Shown: positions 44,654-54,522, counted from the stretch's first letter. The stretch is DNA of 63,133 bases from an uncultured Pelagibacteraceae bacterium (GCA_902515095.1 CABXTC010000006.1:1-63133); one strand, 5' to 3'. Translations and numbers: made by a program. Notes: generated by a model not told the origin, from the letters alone.

Positions 44654-45268
44654 ATGGAGTACCTGGTATTAGGTTTTTTTACCGGGCTTAGCCTAATATT
44701 AGCAATAGGTGCCCAAAACATTTTTGTAATAGAGCAGGGATTAAAAAAACAATATGTATTTTTAGTCTGTTTAGTTTGTTCTTTATCAGATTTATTATTA
44801 ATATTTTCGGGTATTCTTTTATTTCATTTTTTTCATCAATATTTTAATCTATTTGTAGAATTAGTTTTAAATATCTCATTAATAATTTTTTTAATTTATT
44901 TTATATATTCTAAAATAAAATTTTTCAAAATTAACGTCAATTTTAATAGTGAATTTAAAGATAGTTCTAGTTCTGAGATTTTATTAAGGACACTTGGTTT
45001 TACTTATCTGAATGCACATGTTTATTCTGATACAGTTTTCTTTTTGGGAAATTTTTCAAAAAATTTTCTTTTTGATGAAAAAATTTATTTTGGTGTTGGT
45101 GCATCAATTGCATCGTTTACATTTTTCTTTTTGCTAGGTTATTTATCTGCGTACTTTTCAAAATATGCTAAGAGTGAAAAAACATGGAAATATATTAATA
45201 TATTTATAATTGGCTTTATGTCCTTGCTTGCAATTTATATAGTTAAAGAAACTGTGTATTTTCTGTAA
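44654..45268 (+). CDS. LysE/ArgO-type amino-acid exporter
   Basis: 204 aa with six membrane segments. FFTGLSLILAIGAQNIFVIEQGL is the N-terminal GAQN motif of LysE/ArgO exporters; the second half carries TYLNAHVYSDTVFFLGNFS. Exports basic amino acids such as lysine or arginine in the named family. Length and topology normal. Separated from the VOC gene by 11 bp. Confidence 0.85.
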   Translation: MEYLVLGFFTGLSLILAIGAQNIFVIEQGLKKQYVFLVCLVCSLSDLLLIFSGILLFHFFHQYFNLFVELVLNISLIIFLIYFIYSKIKFFKINVNFNSEFKDSSSSEILLRTLGFTYLNAHVYSDTVFFLGNFSKNFLFDEKIYFGVGASIASFTFFFLLGYLSAYFSKYAKSEKTWKYINIFIIGFMSLLAIYIVKETVYFL

Positions 45269-45335
45269 TTAGCAACATTTTTAATGACAATTATAGCGCA
45301 TGTTAAATTTTCTATTAGTAATTATTTTAAAAAAT

Positions 45336-46013
45336 ATGAATGATTTAAATAAACATTTTCAACCAAAAAATTTAAGTGACAAAGTTGCTTTATCTTTTAC
45401 TAAATTTTTAAGGTTGCTAGCAGATACTTTTTTTAAAAAAAGATATGGCCATAGAGCTGTTGTACTGGAAACAGTTGCAGCCGTCCCAGGAATGGTTGCT
45501 GGAATGTTGTTACATTTAAAATCTCTTAGAAAAATAGAAGATGATAAAGGTTGGATAAAAACTCTTTTAGATGAAGCTGAAAATGAAAGAATGCATTTAA
45601 TGACTTTTGTACATATTGCAAAACCAACTGCTGTTGAAAGATTTATAATTATGATTGCTCAATTCATTTTTATTTTAACATATGCAATAATATATTTAGT
45701 CTCTCAAAGAACTGCCCATAGAATTGTTGGTTATTTTGAGGAGGAAGCTGTTGTTAGCTATACAGAGTATTTAAATGAGCTTGAAGCTGGAACTATTCCC
45801 GATCAACCTGCTCCTGAGATTGCAATAAATTATTGGAACTTACCACTACATTCTACACTTAAGGATGTTGTAAAAGTAATAAGAGATGATGAAGCGGGAC
45901 ATAGAGATGTAAACCATCAGTTTGCCGATCTAATTAATTTAAAGAAATCAAAAAAAAATGTTGATACAAAAGACAAAAACAAAGAAGAAAAAACTGAAGA
46001 AATTTTAAATTAA
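45336..46013 (+). CDS. aox: Alternative (cyanide-insensitive) ubiquinol oxidase
   Basis: About 225 aa di-iron membrane quinol oxidase. The four ligand blocks are [40 protein letters not shown] and [15 protein letters not shown], all intact. It reduces oxygen to water without pumping protons. The frame also opens at 45300 ([12 protein letters not shown]), but I chose the ATG at 45336 because the preceding hydrophobic stub is not part of the family; this is uncertain. Usual in eukaryotes, known in some marine alphaproteobacteria. The C-terminus is a Lys/Glu-rich tail. Confidence 0.9.
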   Translation: MNDLNKHFQPKNLSDKVALSFTKFLRLLADTFFKKRYGHRAVVLETVAAVPGMVAGMLLHLKSLRKIEDDKGWIKTLLDEAENERMHLMTFVHIAKPTAVERFIIMIAQFIFILTYAIIYLVSQRTAHRIVGYFEEEAVVSYTEYLNELEAGTIPDQPAPEIAINYWNLPLHSTLKDVVKVIRDDEAGHRDVNHQFADLINLKKSKKNVDTKDKNKEEKTEEILN

Positions 46014-46026
46014 TCTTTAATTTTAT

Positions 46027-46488
46027 ATGATTGATAAAAGAAAATTTTTAAAATTATTAGGATTTTCTTATTTATTTTTTTTGGCATTACCTTATCGAGT
46101 TTTATCTTCAGCAACCAAAAAAATTATTAATACAAATCTATCAAAAGCTCAAAAAAATATAATGTTTAATGAGGGCACAGAAAGAGCTTTTACAAGTGAT
46201 TTACTTAAAGAAGATAGAAAAGGGTTTTACCATTGTGCAAACTGTAATGCTAAGCTATTTGCATCTAATTCAAAATTTGATAGTGGAACAGGGTGGCCTT
46301 CTTTTTCAGAAGCATTACCAGGAGCTTTTAAAATAAAAATAGATTATTCTTTTGGTATGAAGCGAGTTGAATATCATTGTGCAAATTGTGGTGCTCATCA
46401 TGGTCATGTTTTTTTAGATGGTCCAACTGCTACTGGAAAAAGATTTTGCAATAACGGATTGTGTTTAATTTTTATTCCAGAAAATTAG
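46027..46488 (+). CDS. msrB: Membrane/periplasm-targeted methionine sulfoxide reductase B
   Basis: 153 aa. A basic-hydrophobic N-terminus (DKRKFLKLLGFSYLFFLALPYRVLSS) looks like a Tat-like or ordinary signal, or a membrane anchor. The MsrB domain has two zinc Cys pairs (HCANCNAKLF, HCANCGAHHGHVF), GTGWPSF and the catalytic Cys in RFCNNGLC. It repairs methionine-R-sulfoxide, here probably outside the cytoplasm. It follows AOX by 13 bp, which would fit an oxidative-stress unit; it converges on the HisD-family gene. Confidence 0.9.
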   Translation: MIDKRKFLKLLGFSYLFFLALPYRVLSSATKKIINTNLSKAQKNIMFNEGTERAFTSDLLKEDRKGFYHCANCNAKLFASNSKFDSGTGWPSFSEALPGAFKIKIDYSFGMKRVEYHCANCGAHHGHVFLDGPTATGKRFCNNGLCLIFIPEN

Positions 46489-47771
46489 TTAGAAAAACCA
46501 TATTTTCTAAGTCTTGCATCACCTGTTCTTGCGTGAGCTTCCATTCCTTCATATCTTGAAATCCTTGCACAGGCTGCTCCAACAGATTTTGTAGACTCTT
46601 TCGTCATTCTTTGAAAACTTAATGTTTTAATAAATTTTCCCACAAACAATCCGCCTGTATAACGACCAGCGCCTTTTGTAGGTAAAATATGATTTGTACC
46701 AGAGCATTTATCTCCATAAGCAACAGTTGTTTCCTCGCCAATAAATAGTGAACCATAATTTTTTAATCTTTTATGAAACCATTCAAGATTTTGAGTTTGA
46801 ACCTCTAGATGCTCAGGTGCATACTCATCACTTATAGTTGCCATTTCCTCATCAGAATCACAAAGTATGACTTCACCATAATCCCTCCATGCTGCTTCAG
46901 CACTTGTTCTTGGAACTTCAGGTAATTCAGCAATCAATTCTGGAACTCTTTTTAAAACTTCTTCAGCTAATCTTTTACTGGTTGTGTATAACCAAGCAGG
47001 AGAATTATATCCATGTTCAGCTTGACCAACTAAGTCTACCGCTACCATTTCGGCATCGGCTTTGTCGTCCGCAATAATAGCTATTTCTGTTGGGCCTGCA
47101 AATAAATCAATTCCAACTTTTCCAAATAAAATTCTTTTTGCTTCTGCTACAAACTGATTTCCTGGACCAACTAATATATCTGCTGGTGGATTTTTGAATA
47201 ATCCATTAGTCATTGCAGCAATACCAGGAACACCGCCTAAGTTTAATATTACATCAGCACCACATAAATCGGCTGTATAAACAATTGCTGGATGGGCACC
47301 AACCCCTTCTTTGGGAGGACTACAGGCAATAATATTTTTTACTCCAGCGACTTTAGCTGTTGTTACACTCATAACAGCAGAGGCTATATGTGCGTAACGT
47401 CCGCCAGGTATATAGCAGCCAGCAGTATTAACCGGTATTAATTTTTGACCAGCAAATAATCCTGGAGAAAGTTCTACTTCAAAATCTTGGCCGTAATTTT
47501 TTAATTGAGCCTCAGCAAACTTTCTTACTCTTTCATGAGAAAATTGAATGTCATCTTTTGTTTTTTGATCTAATTCTTTTTTAATCTTTTCAATTCTTTC
47601 TTTGGAAACAATAATTTCACCATCATATTTATCGAATTTTTTAGTTAAATTTATACATGCTTTTTCTTTAGAATTTTCAATTTCTTTTAATAAATTCTTA
47701 ACTATCTCAGTAGTTTTGGTATCATCTGTAGAAGATGTTTTAGGGGATTTTTTTAAATAAGTAATTGCCAT
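46485..47771 (-). CDS. HisD-family dehydrogenase, probably sulfopropanediol dehydrogenase-like
   Basis: 428 aa of the histidinol dehydrogenase family: AGCYIPGGRYAHIASAVM, GPGNQFVAEAKRILFG, GPTEIAIIAD, LVGQAEHGYNSPAWL and DEYAPEHLEVQ carry the zinc and catalytic His/Glu residues. AITYLKKSPKTSS at the N-terminus, AAWRDYGEVILC and the GYNSPAWL block look like HpsN, the (R)-2,3-dihydroxypropane-1-sulfonate 3-dehydrogenase, rather than biosynthetic HisD. No other his gene is nearby, and two neighbours downstream of acetyl-phosphate and sulfolactate steps support a sulfonate role. This is inference from recalled family features; HisD remains the alternative. Confidence 0.6.
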   Translation of the reverse strand: MAITYLKKSPKTSSTDDTKTTEIVKNLLKEIENSKEKACINLTKKFDKYDGEIIVSKERIEKIKKELDQKTKDDIQFSHERVRKFAEAQLKNYGQDFEVELSPGLFAGQKLIPVNTAGCYIPGGRYAHIASAVMSVTTAKVAGVKNIIACSPPKEGVGAHPAIVYTADLCGADVILNLGGVPGIAAMTNGLFKNPPADILVGPGNQFVAEAKRILFGKVGIDLFAGPTEIAIIADDKADAEMVAVDLVGQAEHGYNSPAWLYTTSKRLAEEVLKRVPELIAELPEVPRTSAEAAWRDYGEVILCDSDEEMATISDEYAPEHLEVQTQNLEWFHKRLKNYGSLFIGEETTVAYGDKCSGTNHILPTKGAGRYTGGLFVGKFIKTLSFQRMTKESTKSVGAACARISRYEGMEAHARTGDARLRKYGFSN

Positions 47772-47832
47772 AGTTTTTATTTGAATTAATGGGACTATTT
47801 AATGCAAATTAGTTTTTTTTTCAATGAAACTA

Positions 47833-48744
47833 TTAATCTAAAGCTAACACTGCAGCAGCAATCGAAGCTAATCTGGCAGGTGCTTCATCAGAACGACTAG
47901 TTATTACTACAGGTACTTTGCCACCTACAACTACTCCTGCAGCACATGCACCACTAAAATAAATCAGCATCTTCACTAATGCATTACCAGTCTCAACACT
48001 AGGTACCAATAAAACATCTGCAATTCCTGCAACATCATTTTTAATACCTTTAATAGTTGCGGATTTTTTTGAAATACTGTTATCAAAAGCTAACGGTCCA
48101 AATACATCTGCATTTAAATTTTCTTTTTTTGCTAGATTTGTAATTTCCTCAGCTTCTTTAGAACTTGGAACACTGTCCAAAACTTCCTCTGTTGCAGACA
48201 GCACTGCAATTTTTGGCCTATCAATTCCAATTCTATGAGAAAAATTAATTGCGTTTTTTAATATATGCATTTTGGTTTTTATATTTGGCAAAACATTCAA
48301 AGCACCATCTGTAATTATTAAAGGTTTATCATCTTTTTCTAAAGTCATATGCCATATATGACTTAGTCTTGTTTTACCTAACAAGTTGTACTCTCTTTTT
48401 AAAACCTCTTTCATTAAGATATCTGTATGGATATGACCTTTTACTATAATTCTTATTTTTCCTTCACTAGCAAGTTTTGCGGCTATACCTGCTGTATTAT
48501 TTTCAACTGGTTCATTTATTATTTCGTATTTTGAAATATCCCACTTAATATCCTCGGCACATTTAAGAATTTCTTTTTTGTCTCCTATAAAAATTGGATC
48601 AATTAAATTTTCTTTGACTGCATCTTGAACAGATAACATTGGTAATGGTTTTCCTGCATTAACAATACCAGCTTTCACTCCTTTATTTTTGAGAGCAGCA
48701 TTTAGTAGATTATTTGGAACAATAATTTCTTTATTTGAAAGCAT
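47833..48744 (-). CDS. pta: Phosphate acetyl/butyryltransferase
   Basis: 303 aa of the short PTA_PTB family. IFIGDKKEIL, IVKGHIHTDILMKEV, LIITDGALNVLPN and SVETGNALVKMLIYF are characteristic, and SDEAPARLASIAAAVL closes the protein. It converts acetyl phosphate plus CoA to acetyl-CoA; short Pta enzymes serve taurine/sulfoacetaldehyde degradation downstream of Xsc. A butyryltransferase role is also possible. Confidence 0.75.
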   Translation of the reverse strand: MLSNKEIIVPNNLLNAALKNKGVKAGIVNAGKPLPMLSVQDAVKENLIDPIFIGDKKEILKCAEDIKWDISKYEIINEPVENNTAGIAAKLASEGKIRIIVKGHIHTDILMKEVLKREYNLLGKTRLSHIWHMTLEKDDKPLIITDGALNVLPNIKTKMHILKNAINFSHRIGIDRPKIAVLSATEEVLDSVPSSKEAEEITNLAKKENLNADVFGPLAFDNSISKKSATIKGIKNDVAGIADVLLVPSVETGNALVKMLIYFSGACAAGVVVGGKVPVVITSRSDEAPARLASIAAAVLALD

Positions 48745-48746
48745 AA

Positions 48747-49757
48747 TTATTTTTTTAGGATTTCTAATTCTTTTTTAATAATTTTAGAGATTTTAATTTC
48801 TTTTTTGAAATTAATTTTGTATCTTTTATATTTATTTTGCCCTGGATACATTATTTCTTTTGTTCCTTTAACTTTTGGTAATCGTTTTACTTTCTTAATA
48901 TTATCTTTAATTCTGTTATTATAATCTTTTACAAACAAATTTGTTTTAAATGTGATGAATAAATGCCCAATATTTTGTGGTCCACTAAAGTCTTCAAACG
49001 GATCTTTAACTTTTCCAGCATGATTACTACCAGTTAAAACTCCACTCAAAATATCAACCATCCAAGCTAATCCTGAACCTCTAAATCCTGCAATAGGCAA
49101 CTGAACACCTTTAAGAGCTTTATTCGCATCAGTTGTTGGTTGACCAAACTTATCTAAAGCAACACCGATTGGTAATTTTTGATTATTTTTGGACGCAAAC
49201 CTGATCTTACCTCTATTTATCATTGAGATAGATGTATCTAAAATATATGGTGCCTTTAAGCCACTGGGAGTTCCAAAACAAATAGGGTTTGTGCCAAATA
49301 AACTTTTACGAGCTCCGTGTGGTGCAATGGCAGGCGGAGCATTTGTATAGATCATAGTAACTAAGTTTTTGTTTACCGCCTGTTCGGCGTAATAACCCGA
49401 CAAACCATAATGTCCACTGTTTTTAACTGCCACTAAACCTATTCCTGTTTTTTTTGCATTTTGAATTGCTTTTTTAATAGCTATATCTGCCGCAACAAAA
49501 CCAATGCTGTTATTAGCATCTATGTGAGAGATTGACTGAGATATTTTTTTTATTCTTATTTTAGGTTTAGGATTAATTACTTTTTTTTTAATCCTATCGC
49601 AGTACATTTTTAGTCTTGATAAACCATGACCATAAGCCCCAACAATCTCAGCATTTATAAGTGCTCTTGCTGATATTTCTGCATGCTTAGTACTTAACTT
49701 ATGTTTTATGAAAATTTTTTTTACTAAATTAAGTAATTTTTTATTTTTGATGTTCAA
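48747..49757 (-). CDS. Malate/lactate/sulfolactate dehydrogenase family (ComC/SlcC-like)
   Basis: 336 aa NAD-dependent dehydrogenase of the Ldh_2 fold. GHGLSRLKMYCDRI, VKNSGHYGLSGYYAEQAV with the catalytic His, TNAPPAIAPHGARKSLFGTNP and the GFRGSGLAWMVDILSGVLTG block are typical. Members include malate dehydrogenases, ureidoglycolate and (R)-sulfolactate dehydrogenases (ComC/SlcC). Two bp from pta, and in one run with the HpsN-like gene, so a C3-sulfonate role is attractive but unproven. The C-terminus is a Lys/Ile-rich tail. Confidence 0.75.
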   Translation of the reverse strand: MNIKNKKLLNLVKKIFIKHKLSTKHAEISARALINAEIVGAYGHGLSRLKMYCDRIKKKVINPKPKIRIKKISQSISHIDANNSIGFVAADIAIKKAIQNAKKTGIGLVAVKNSGHYGLSGYYAEQAVNKNLVTMIYTNAPPAIAPHGARKSLFGTNPICFGTPSGLKAPYILDTSISMINRGKIRFASKNNQKLPIGVALDKFGQPTTDANKALKGVQLPIAGFRGSGLAWMVDILSGVLTGSNHAGKVKDPFEDFSGPQNIGHLFITFKTNLFVKDYNNRIKDNIKKVKRLPKVKGTKEIMYPGQNKYKRYKINFKKEIKISKIIKKELEILKK

Positions 49758-49830
49758 TTAATTCTTTCATTAATTAAAATATAATATAACTTATTTTTAC
49801 AGCAGGATTTATATTAATCAAATAATTATT

Positions 49831-50733
49831 ATGAAACTTTATGATTGTAGTTTGTATTATGATGAGGATTTAATCCTAAATATCAGACTGAATATATTAA
49901 ATAAATATTTTGATAAATTTGTTATATGTGAAAGCACATATTCCCACTCTGGTAGAAAAAAGAAATTAAATTTTAATATTAATAATTTTTCTGAATTCAA
50001 AGATAAAATTATATATGTGGTCAGTGATGAAGAACCTAATGACTTGATTTATAAAATAAAAGATGGGAAGAAAATGGAAAGTCCTGAAAATTATAGACAT
50101 AACGCAATTAAAAGAATTGCTTTCCAAAGAAATATTTTAATGAATGCTGTAAATGAAATTGCAGATCCGAATGATTTTATTTTTTATAGTGATAATGATG
50201 AGATACCTAATATGGAAACTTTTGATGAAATAAAAGAAACAAATGATATTATTATTTTTGAACAAAAATTATTTTATTACAAATTTAATTTATTATTTGA
50301 TCGTATCTATTGGTATGGAACCAAAGCAGTTAAAAAAAAGAAATTAACTAATTTTGAGTGGCTCAGACAAGTTAAGCCAAAGAAATATGGTTTTTATAGA
50401 TTAGACACACTCTTTAAAAAAGATAAATATATTCAACTTAAAATTGTTAATAATGGTGGATGGCACTTTACAAGAGTGATTTCACCTGAGGAAATTCACT
50501 TAAAAGAATTAGATGCTGAACATCATGATGAATATAGAGCTTCAAATAAAAATCCAGATCGAATAAAGGATTTAATTGATAGAAGAATTATAGACCACGA
50601 TCACATTGCAGATAGTAAAAAATCAAAATATGGAAGTGAATTTAAATTAAAAGCAATCCCTATAGATGAATTACCTGAATTTATAAAAATTAATTGGAAA
50701 AAATACGAAGAATTTTTAGATTTAAGACCTTAA
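49831..50733 (+). CDS. Glycosyltransferase family 17-like protein
   Basis: 300 aa similar to GT17 (beta-1,4-mannosyl-glycoprotein N-acetylglucosaminyltransferase type). The N-terminus KLYDCSLYYDEDLILNIRLN, VICESTYSHSGRKKKL, FIFYSDNDEIPNM (a DxD-like nucleotide-sugar motif) and GGWHFTRVISPEEI are family features. Acts on surface glycans; acceptor unknown. Gene context: followed by an epimerase gene, both between sulfonate genes. Confidence 0.8.
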   Translation: MKLYDCSLYYDEDLILNIRLNILNKYFDKFVICESTYSHSGRKKKLNFNINNFSEFKDKIIYVVSDEEPNDLIYKIKDGKKMESPENYRHNAIKRIAFQRNILMNAVNEIADPNDFIFYSDNDEIPNMETFDEIKETNDIIIFEQKLFYYKFNLLFDRIYWYGTKAVKKKKLTNFEWLRQVKPKKYGFYRLDTLFKKDKYIQLKIVNNGGWHFTRVISPEEIHLKELDAEHHDEYRASNKNPDRIKDLIDRRIIDHDHIADSKKSKYGSEFKLKAIPIDELPEFIKINWKKYEEFLDLRP

Positions 50734-50784
50734 TATCGGTTATCTTCAATTTGATTATAATTTTAAAAAAAGTATAAGCACACT

Positions 50785-51798
50785 ATGAATTCAAAGTATA
50801 AAATTCTTATTACAGGAGCTGCTGGTTTTTTAGGATCTCATTTAGTTGAAAAATTACATACACTTGGGCATACAGTTATAGGAATTGATAACATGATGGG
50901 TGGGTATGAAGATAATGTTATTAAAGGCACTGAATTTCATAAATTAGATTGTTGTGATTTACCAAAAATTCAAGAAGTGATGAAAGGTGTTGATATTGTT
51001 TATCATTGTGCTGCGACAGCGCATGAAGGACTATCAGTTTTCTCACCTTATGAGATTACAAAAAATAATTATTTAGCATCAGTCTCTATATTTACTGCAG
51101 CTATAAACAACAAAGTAAAAAGAATTGTGTATTGTTCGTCAATGGCTAGATATGGTGATTCAAAAACACCTTTCACTGAGGATATGGAGCCCAATCCAAT
51201 AGATCCTTATGCTATTTCAAAAGTTGCCTCTGAAAAAGTTTTAGCAAATTTGTGTGAATTAAATAAAATCGAGTACGTAATTGCTGTGCCACATAATATT
51301 ATTGGTCCAAGACAAAGATATGATGATCCATTTAGAAACGTAGTTTCAATCATGCTTAACAGAATGATGCAAAAGAAAGCCCCAATAATTTATGGAGATG
51401 GTGAACAGAGAAGATGTTTTTCTTACATTGATGATTGCATTAGTTGTTTAATTCCTATGATGGATCAGAAAAATCTTCATAGGGAAATAATCAACATAGG
51501 TCCAGATGAAGAATTCGTGACAGTTAATGAAGTTGCCGAAATTTGTTCAAATGTTTCAGGTTTCAATTCAGCACCAATATATAAAAAAGACAGACCCCAA
51601 GAAGTTAAGCACGCTTTATGCTCAGCTGATAAAGCAAGAAAATTATTAAATTATGAAACAAAAACTTCTTTAAGAGATGGAATTGTTAAGACTTATGATT
51701 ACATCAAAAAAAGAGGTACGAAAAAATTTGACTATAATATTAATCTAGAAATTATTAATGATTTAACACCAGATACCTGGAAAAAAAAAGAAATCTAA
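50785..51798 (+). CDS. NAD-dependent epimerase/dehydratase
   Basis: 337 aa short-chain extended SDR. TGAAGFLGSHLVEKL is the NAD loop, VYCSSMARYGD and DPYAISKVASEKVL hold Ser and the Tyr-x3-Lys pair. Resembles UDP-glucose 4-epimerase-like enzymes; the sugar cannot be named. Directly downstream of the GT17 gene, so both likely make or modify an envelope polysaccharide. Convergent with tauC with no gap. Confidence 0.85.
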   Translation: MNSKYKILITGAAGFLGSHLVEKLHTLGHTVIGIDNMMGGYEDNVIKGTEFHKLDCCDLPKIQEVMKGVDIVYHCAATAHEGLSVFSPYEITKNNYLASVSIFTAAINNKVKRIVYCSSMARYGDSKTPFTEDMEPNPIDPYAISKVASEKVLANLCELNKIEYVIAVPHNIIGPRQRYDDPFRNVVSIMLNRMMQKKAPIIYGDGEQRRCFSYIDDCISCLIPMMDQKNLHREIINIGPDEEFVTVNEVAEICSNVSGFNSAPIYKKDRPQEVKHALCSADKARKLLNYETKTSLRDGIVKTYDYIKKRGTKKFDYNINLEIINDLTPDTWKKKEI

Positions 51799-53724
51799 TT
51801 ACCCTTTTCCTCTCCAAGGAATTGTCTTATCAATAATTTTTCTTAAAGTAATATCAAATAATAGACCCAACATTCCCATAATAAAGATTGTTATCCAAAT
51901 AACCTCATATTGAAAATATTTTTTTGCAACATTTTCAACAAATCCAATTCCCGTTGTTCCTGCTAAAAATTCAGCTGCAACTAAAGTTCCCCAACACATT
52001 CCTACAGCAACTCTAATTCCTGTTAAAATTTCTGGTAAAGAATTTGGGAATATAACATATCTTAAAATTTGTTTTTTCGATGCTCCTAAAGAGTGAGCTG
52101 CATGAATTTTTGATAATTGTGTTCCTGATGCACCTGCTCTAGCTGAAATAATCATAATAGATAAAGAAACCATAAATAATAAGAATACTTTCCCTGTATT
52201 ATCAATTCCTAAGACAGAAATTATAAGTGGAGCCCACGCTAATGGCGGAACAGGTCGGTATAGCTCAATCAACGGATCGAAGAACCCTTTTGCAAATCTA
52301 TTTAAACCCATGAATAATCCTAATGGAACACCAATAATAATTCCAAAAACTAATCCTAAAAATACTCTCATAAATGAGTCCCAAATATGACCATAAGGAA
52401 CTGGAACCTTTAATAATTTAAAGTCACCTGTTACAACCTTCAGAACTGCTCCCTTAAAATTTTGTTTAACTATTCCATCTTTAGTATGAACTGGATATTC
52501 ACCAGGCAAAATATCAGCTATCCAATCTGGTAAAATAAAACCTATCCACGTACCTACATCAACCATTTTTATCCATAGAAGAGGTATATCTTTATAACCA
52601 ACACTTGGTTTTGACATAAGAATGAATTTATTAAAAGTATCAGAGGGTTTAGGAAGCCATCTACCAGAGCCTTGCTCCGAACAACTTGGACCACTAGCAA
52701 CAATTGTACCAGCTGGAAATAAAAAGATATCAATAAATCTTAGACCACCTTGAGCATTTATTTGAGCCTTTTCAAATTTGATAATAGCATTTTGCATTTT
52801 ATCTAATGAATTTGGTGGATAAATACTTGCAAACTCTATTCTTCTTGCAATCTTAACAATATTCTTTGCATAAGTAGAGGCAACTTCATCGCTATCAGTT
52901 AAATTATTTCTGTAGGCTTTGATTTTATCTTTAATTTCTTTAATCTTATTTTTGAATTCTGGATTATGATTCCTTAGTTTAAAAAACTCATCACTTATTA
53001 AATTCAATTCTTGAGCTGCAGTGTGAAATTTTAAACCTCTACTTGTGGCTGGTACTAGAGGTACTTCTATTGTGTTCTCAATACTTCCTGAGCCAGCATC
53101 TATCTTTGTAATCCCCCAACCACCTTCCTCATCTACTGCATTAAGTCTATCATTTAGCTCTTGTTCTGTTTCAAATGGATAATCAGGTTTCTGAAAATTT
53201 TCAGTCAAAAGATTAATCTTACCAGTTATATCATCAATCTTTTTTTTAGTTTCATTTTCAATTAAATCTTCATTAGTCAACAATGGAATTAATTGATTGG
53301 TTTTATCTATAAAGCTTACAAGAATTGTTTTTTGTTCATTATTAAGTTCTTTAGAATCTTTAATCTCAATAGAGATTAATTTAAGATTTTTATTTTCTTG
53401 TTTTATTTGTGAAGTACTTTTTAGTTCTCTTTCTTCTATAGGAAATTGATACTTCAAGCCTAACAATGCATCATTTACTTTTCCCACCTGACACAGCTCA
53501 TTCGCTGATTTTGGATAAAAGCCTTTTGCAATATCCCATGAATAATAAAGCCAAATAAGAAGAAGAAAACTGCTCCCAACTATTACCCAGTGTGTACCAC
53601 CTAATGCTCTCTCGGGATTTCCAAAAACTGCATCAATTTTTTCAGTTTTGATCAGGCGCCTTCCATAAAGAATACAGCCAACTACAGCAAAAAATATTAA
53701 AAAAGTTACTATTTGAGTTAACAT
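51799..53724 (-). CDS. tauC: Taurine/sulfonate ABC permease with large N-terminal extension
   Basis: 641 aa against the usual 250-300. The C-terminal part (about 445-641) is a standard BPD permease: SFMRVFLGLVFGIIIGVPLG, the EAA-type loop AARAGASGTQLSKIHAAHSLGAS-like segment (RAGASGTQLSKIHAAHSLGA) and GIRVAVGMCWGTLVAAEFLAG. The N-terminal part has two membrane helices (about 3-20 and 48-66), then a roughly 300-residue largely hydrophilic, partly coiled-coil stretch (about 70-360) that includes GGWGITKIDAGSGSIENTIE, before RWLPKPSDTFNKF resumes permease-like sequence. The extra domain is probably periplasmic. One base from tauB. Confidence 0.85.
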   Translation of the reverse strand: MLTQIVTFLIFFAVVGCILYGRRLIKTEKIDAVFGNPERALGGTHWVIVGSSFLLLIWLYYSWDIAKGFYPKSANELCQVGKVNDALLGLKYQFPIEERELKSTSQIKQENKNLKLISIEIKDSKELNNEQKTILVSFIDKTNQLIPLLTNEDLIENETKKKIDDITGKINLLTENFQKPDYPFETEQELNDRLNAVDEEGGWGITKIDAGSGSIENTIEVPLVPATSRGLKFHTAAQELNLISDEFFKLRNHNPEFKNKIKEIKDKIKAYRNNLTDSDEVASTYAKNIVKIARRIEFASIYPPNSLDKMQNAIIKFEKAQINAQGGLRFIDIFLFPAGTIVASGPSCSEQGSGRWLPKPSDTFNKFILMSKPSVGYKDIPLLWIKMVDVGTWIGFILPDWIADILPGEYPVHTKDGIVKQNFKGAVLKVVTGDFKLLKVPVPYGHIWDSFMRVFLGLVFGIIIGVPLGLFMGLNRFAKGFFDPLIELYRPVPPLAWAPLIISVLGIDNTGKVFLLFMVSLSIMIISARAGASGTQLSKIHAAHSLGASKKQILRYVIFPNSLPEILTGIRVAVGMCWGTLVAAEFLAGTTGIGFVENVAKKYFQYEVIWITIFIMGMLGLLFDITLRKIIDKTIPWRGKG

Positions 53725-54522
53725 TTAATTTTCTTTCCCCATAATTTCTTCTTCCATATTCCAAATCATTTCTAATATTTCTTCTCGTTTTGCTGAAAAG
53801 TCTTTATTCTTTTTAATTTCTCTGAGATCCTCTTTAAGCCCCATTGATGCAAACGGAAGATTATATTCTTTGTGAATACGACCTGGACGAGGAGCCATCA
53901 CATACAACCTTTCACCAAGCAACAATGCTTCCTCAACCGAATGTGTTATCAAGATAATTGTTTTTCCAGTTTCTTTCCAAATTTTTAAGACTAAAGATTG
54001 CATTTTTTCTCTTGTTAAAGCATCAAGCGCTCCCAATGGTTCATCCATTAAGATTAAATCTGGATCATTTATAAGACACCTAGCTAAAGCAACTCTTTGC
54101 TGCATACCTCCTGATAATTGATAGGTTGGCGTATTTCCAAAACCTTTTAATCCAACTATATCTAGCCACTCATCAACTTTTTTTGATGTTTTAACTGGAT
54201 CTTCTTTTTTCATTCTTAATCCAAAATTGACATTTTCTGAAACTGTTAACCATTCGAACAAAGCCCCTTGTTGAAAAACCATTCCGCGCTCAACTCCTGG
54301 CCCGTCAATTTCGTTATTATTTAAAGTAATACTTCCAGATGTTGGTCTGATGAATCCAGCGGTTATATTTAATAAGGTTGTTTTTCCACAACCTGATGGC
54401 CCTAGAACAGTTAATAGTTCTCCTTTTTTAAGGGTAAAATTTACATCTTTTAATGCGTGAACTGTTTCTCCTTTTGGAGTTTTAAAAATCATATTAAGAT
54501 TTTGAGAAACTAAATCACTCAT
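53725..54522 (-). CDS. tauB: Taurine ABC transporter ATPase
   Basis: 265 aa ABC ATPase of the nitrate/sulfonate/taurine group. Walker A GPSGCGKTTLLNI, signature LSGGMQQRVALARCL, Walker B LILMDEPLGALDALTRE, and switch His in LITHSVEEAL are complete. It energises uptake with TauC and TauA. A terminator-like hairpin separates it from tauA. Confidence 0.93.
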   Translation of the reverse strand: MSDLVSQNLNMIFKTPKGETVHALKDVNFTLKKGELLTVLGPSGCGKTTLLNITAGFIRPTSGSITLNNNEIDGPGVERGMVFQQGALFEWLTVSENVNFGLRMKKEDPVKTSKKVDEWLDIVGLKGFGNTPTYQLSGGMQQRVALARCLINDPDLILMDEPLGALDALTREKMQSLVLKIWKETGKTIILITHSVEEALLLGERLYVMAPRPGRIHKEYNLPFASMGLKEDLREIKKNKDFSAKREEILEMIWNMEEEIMGKEN

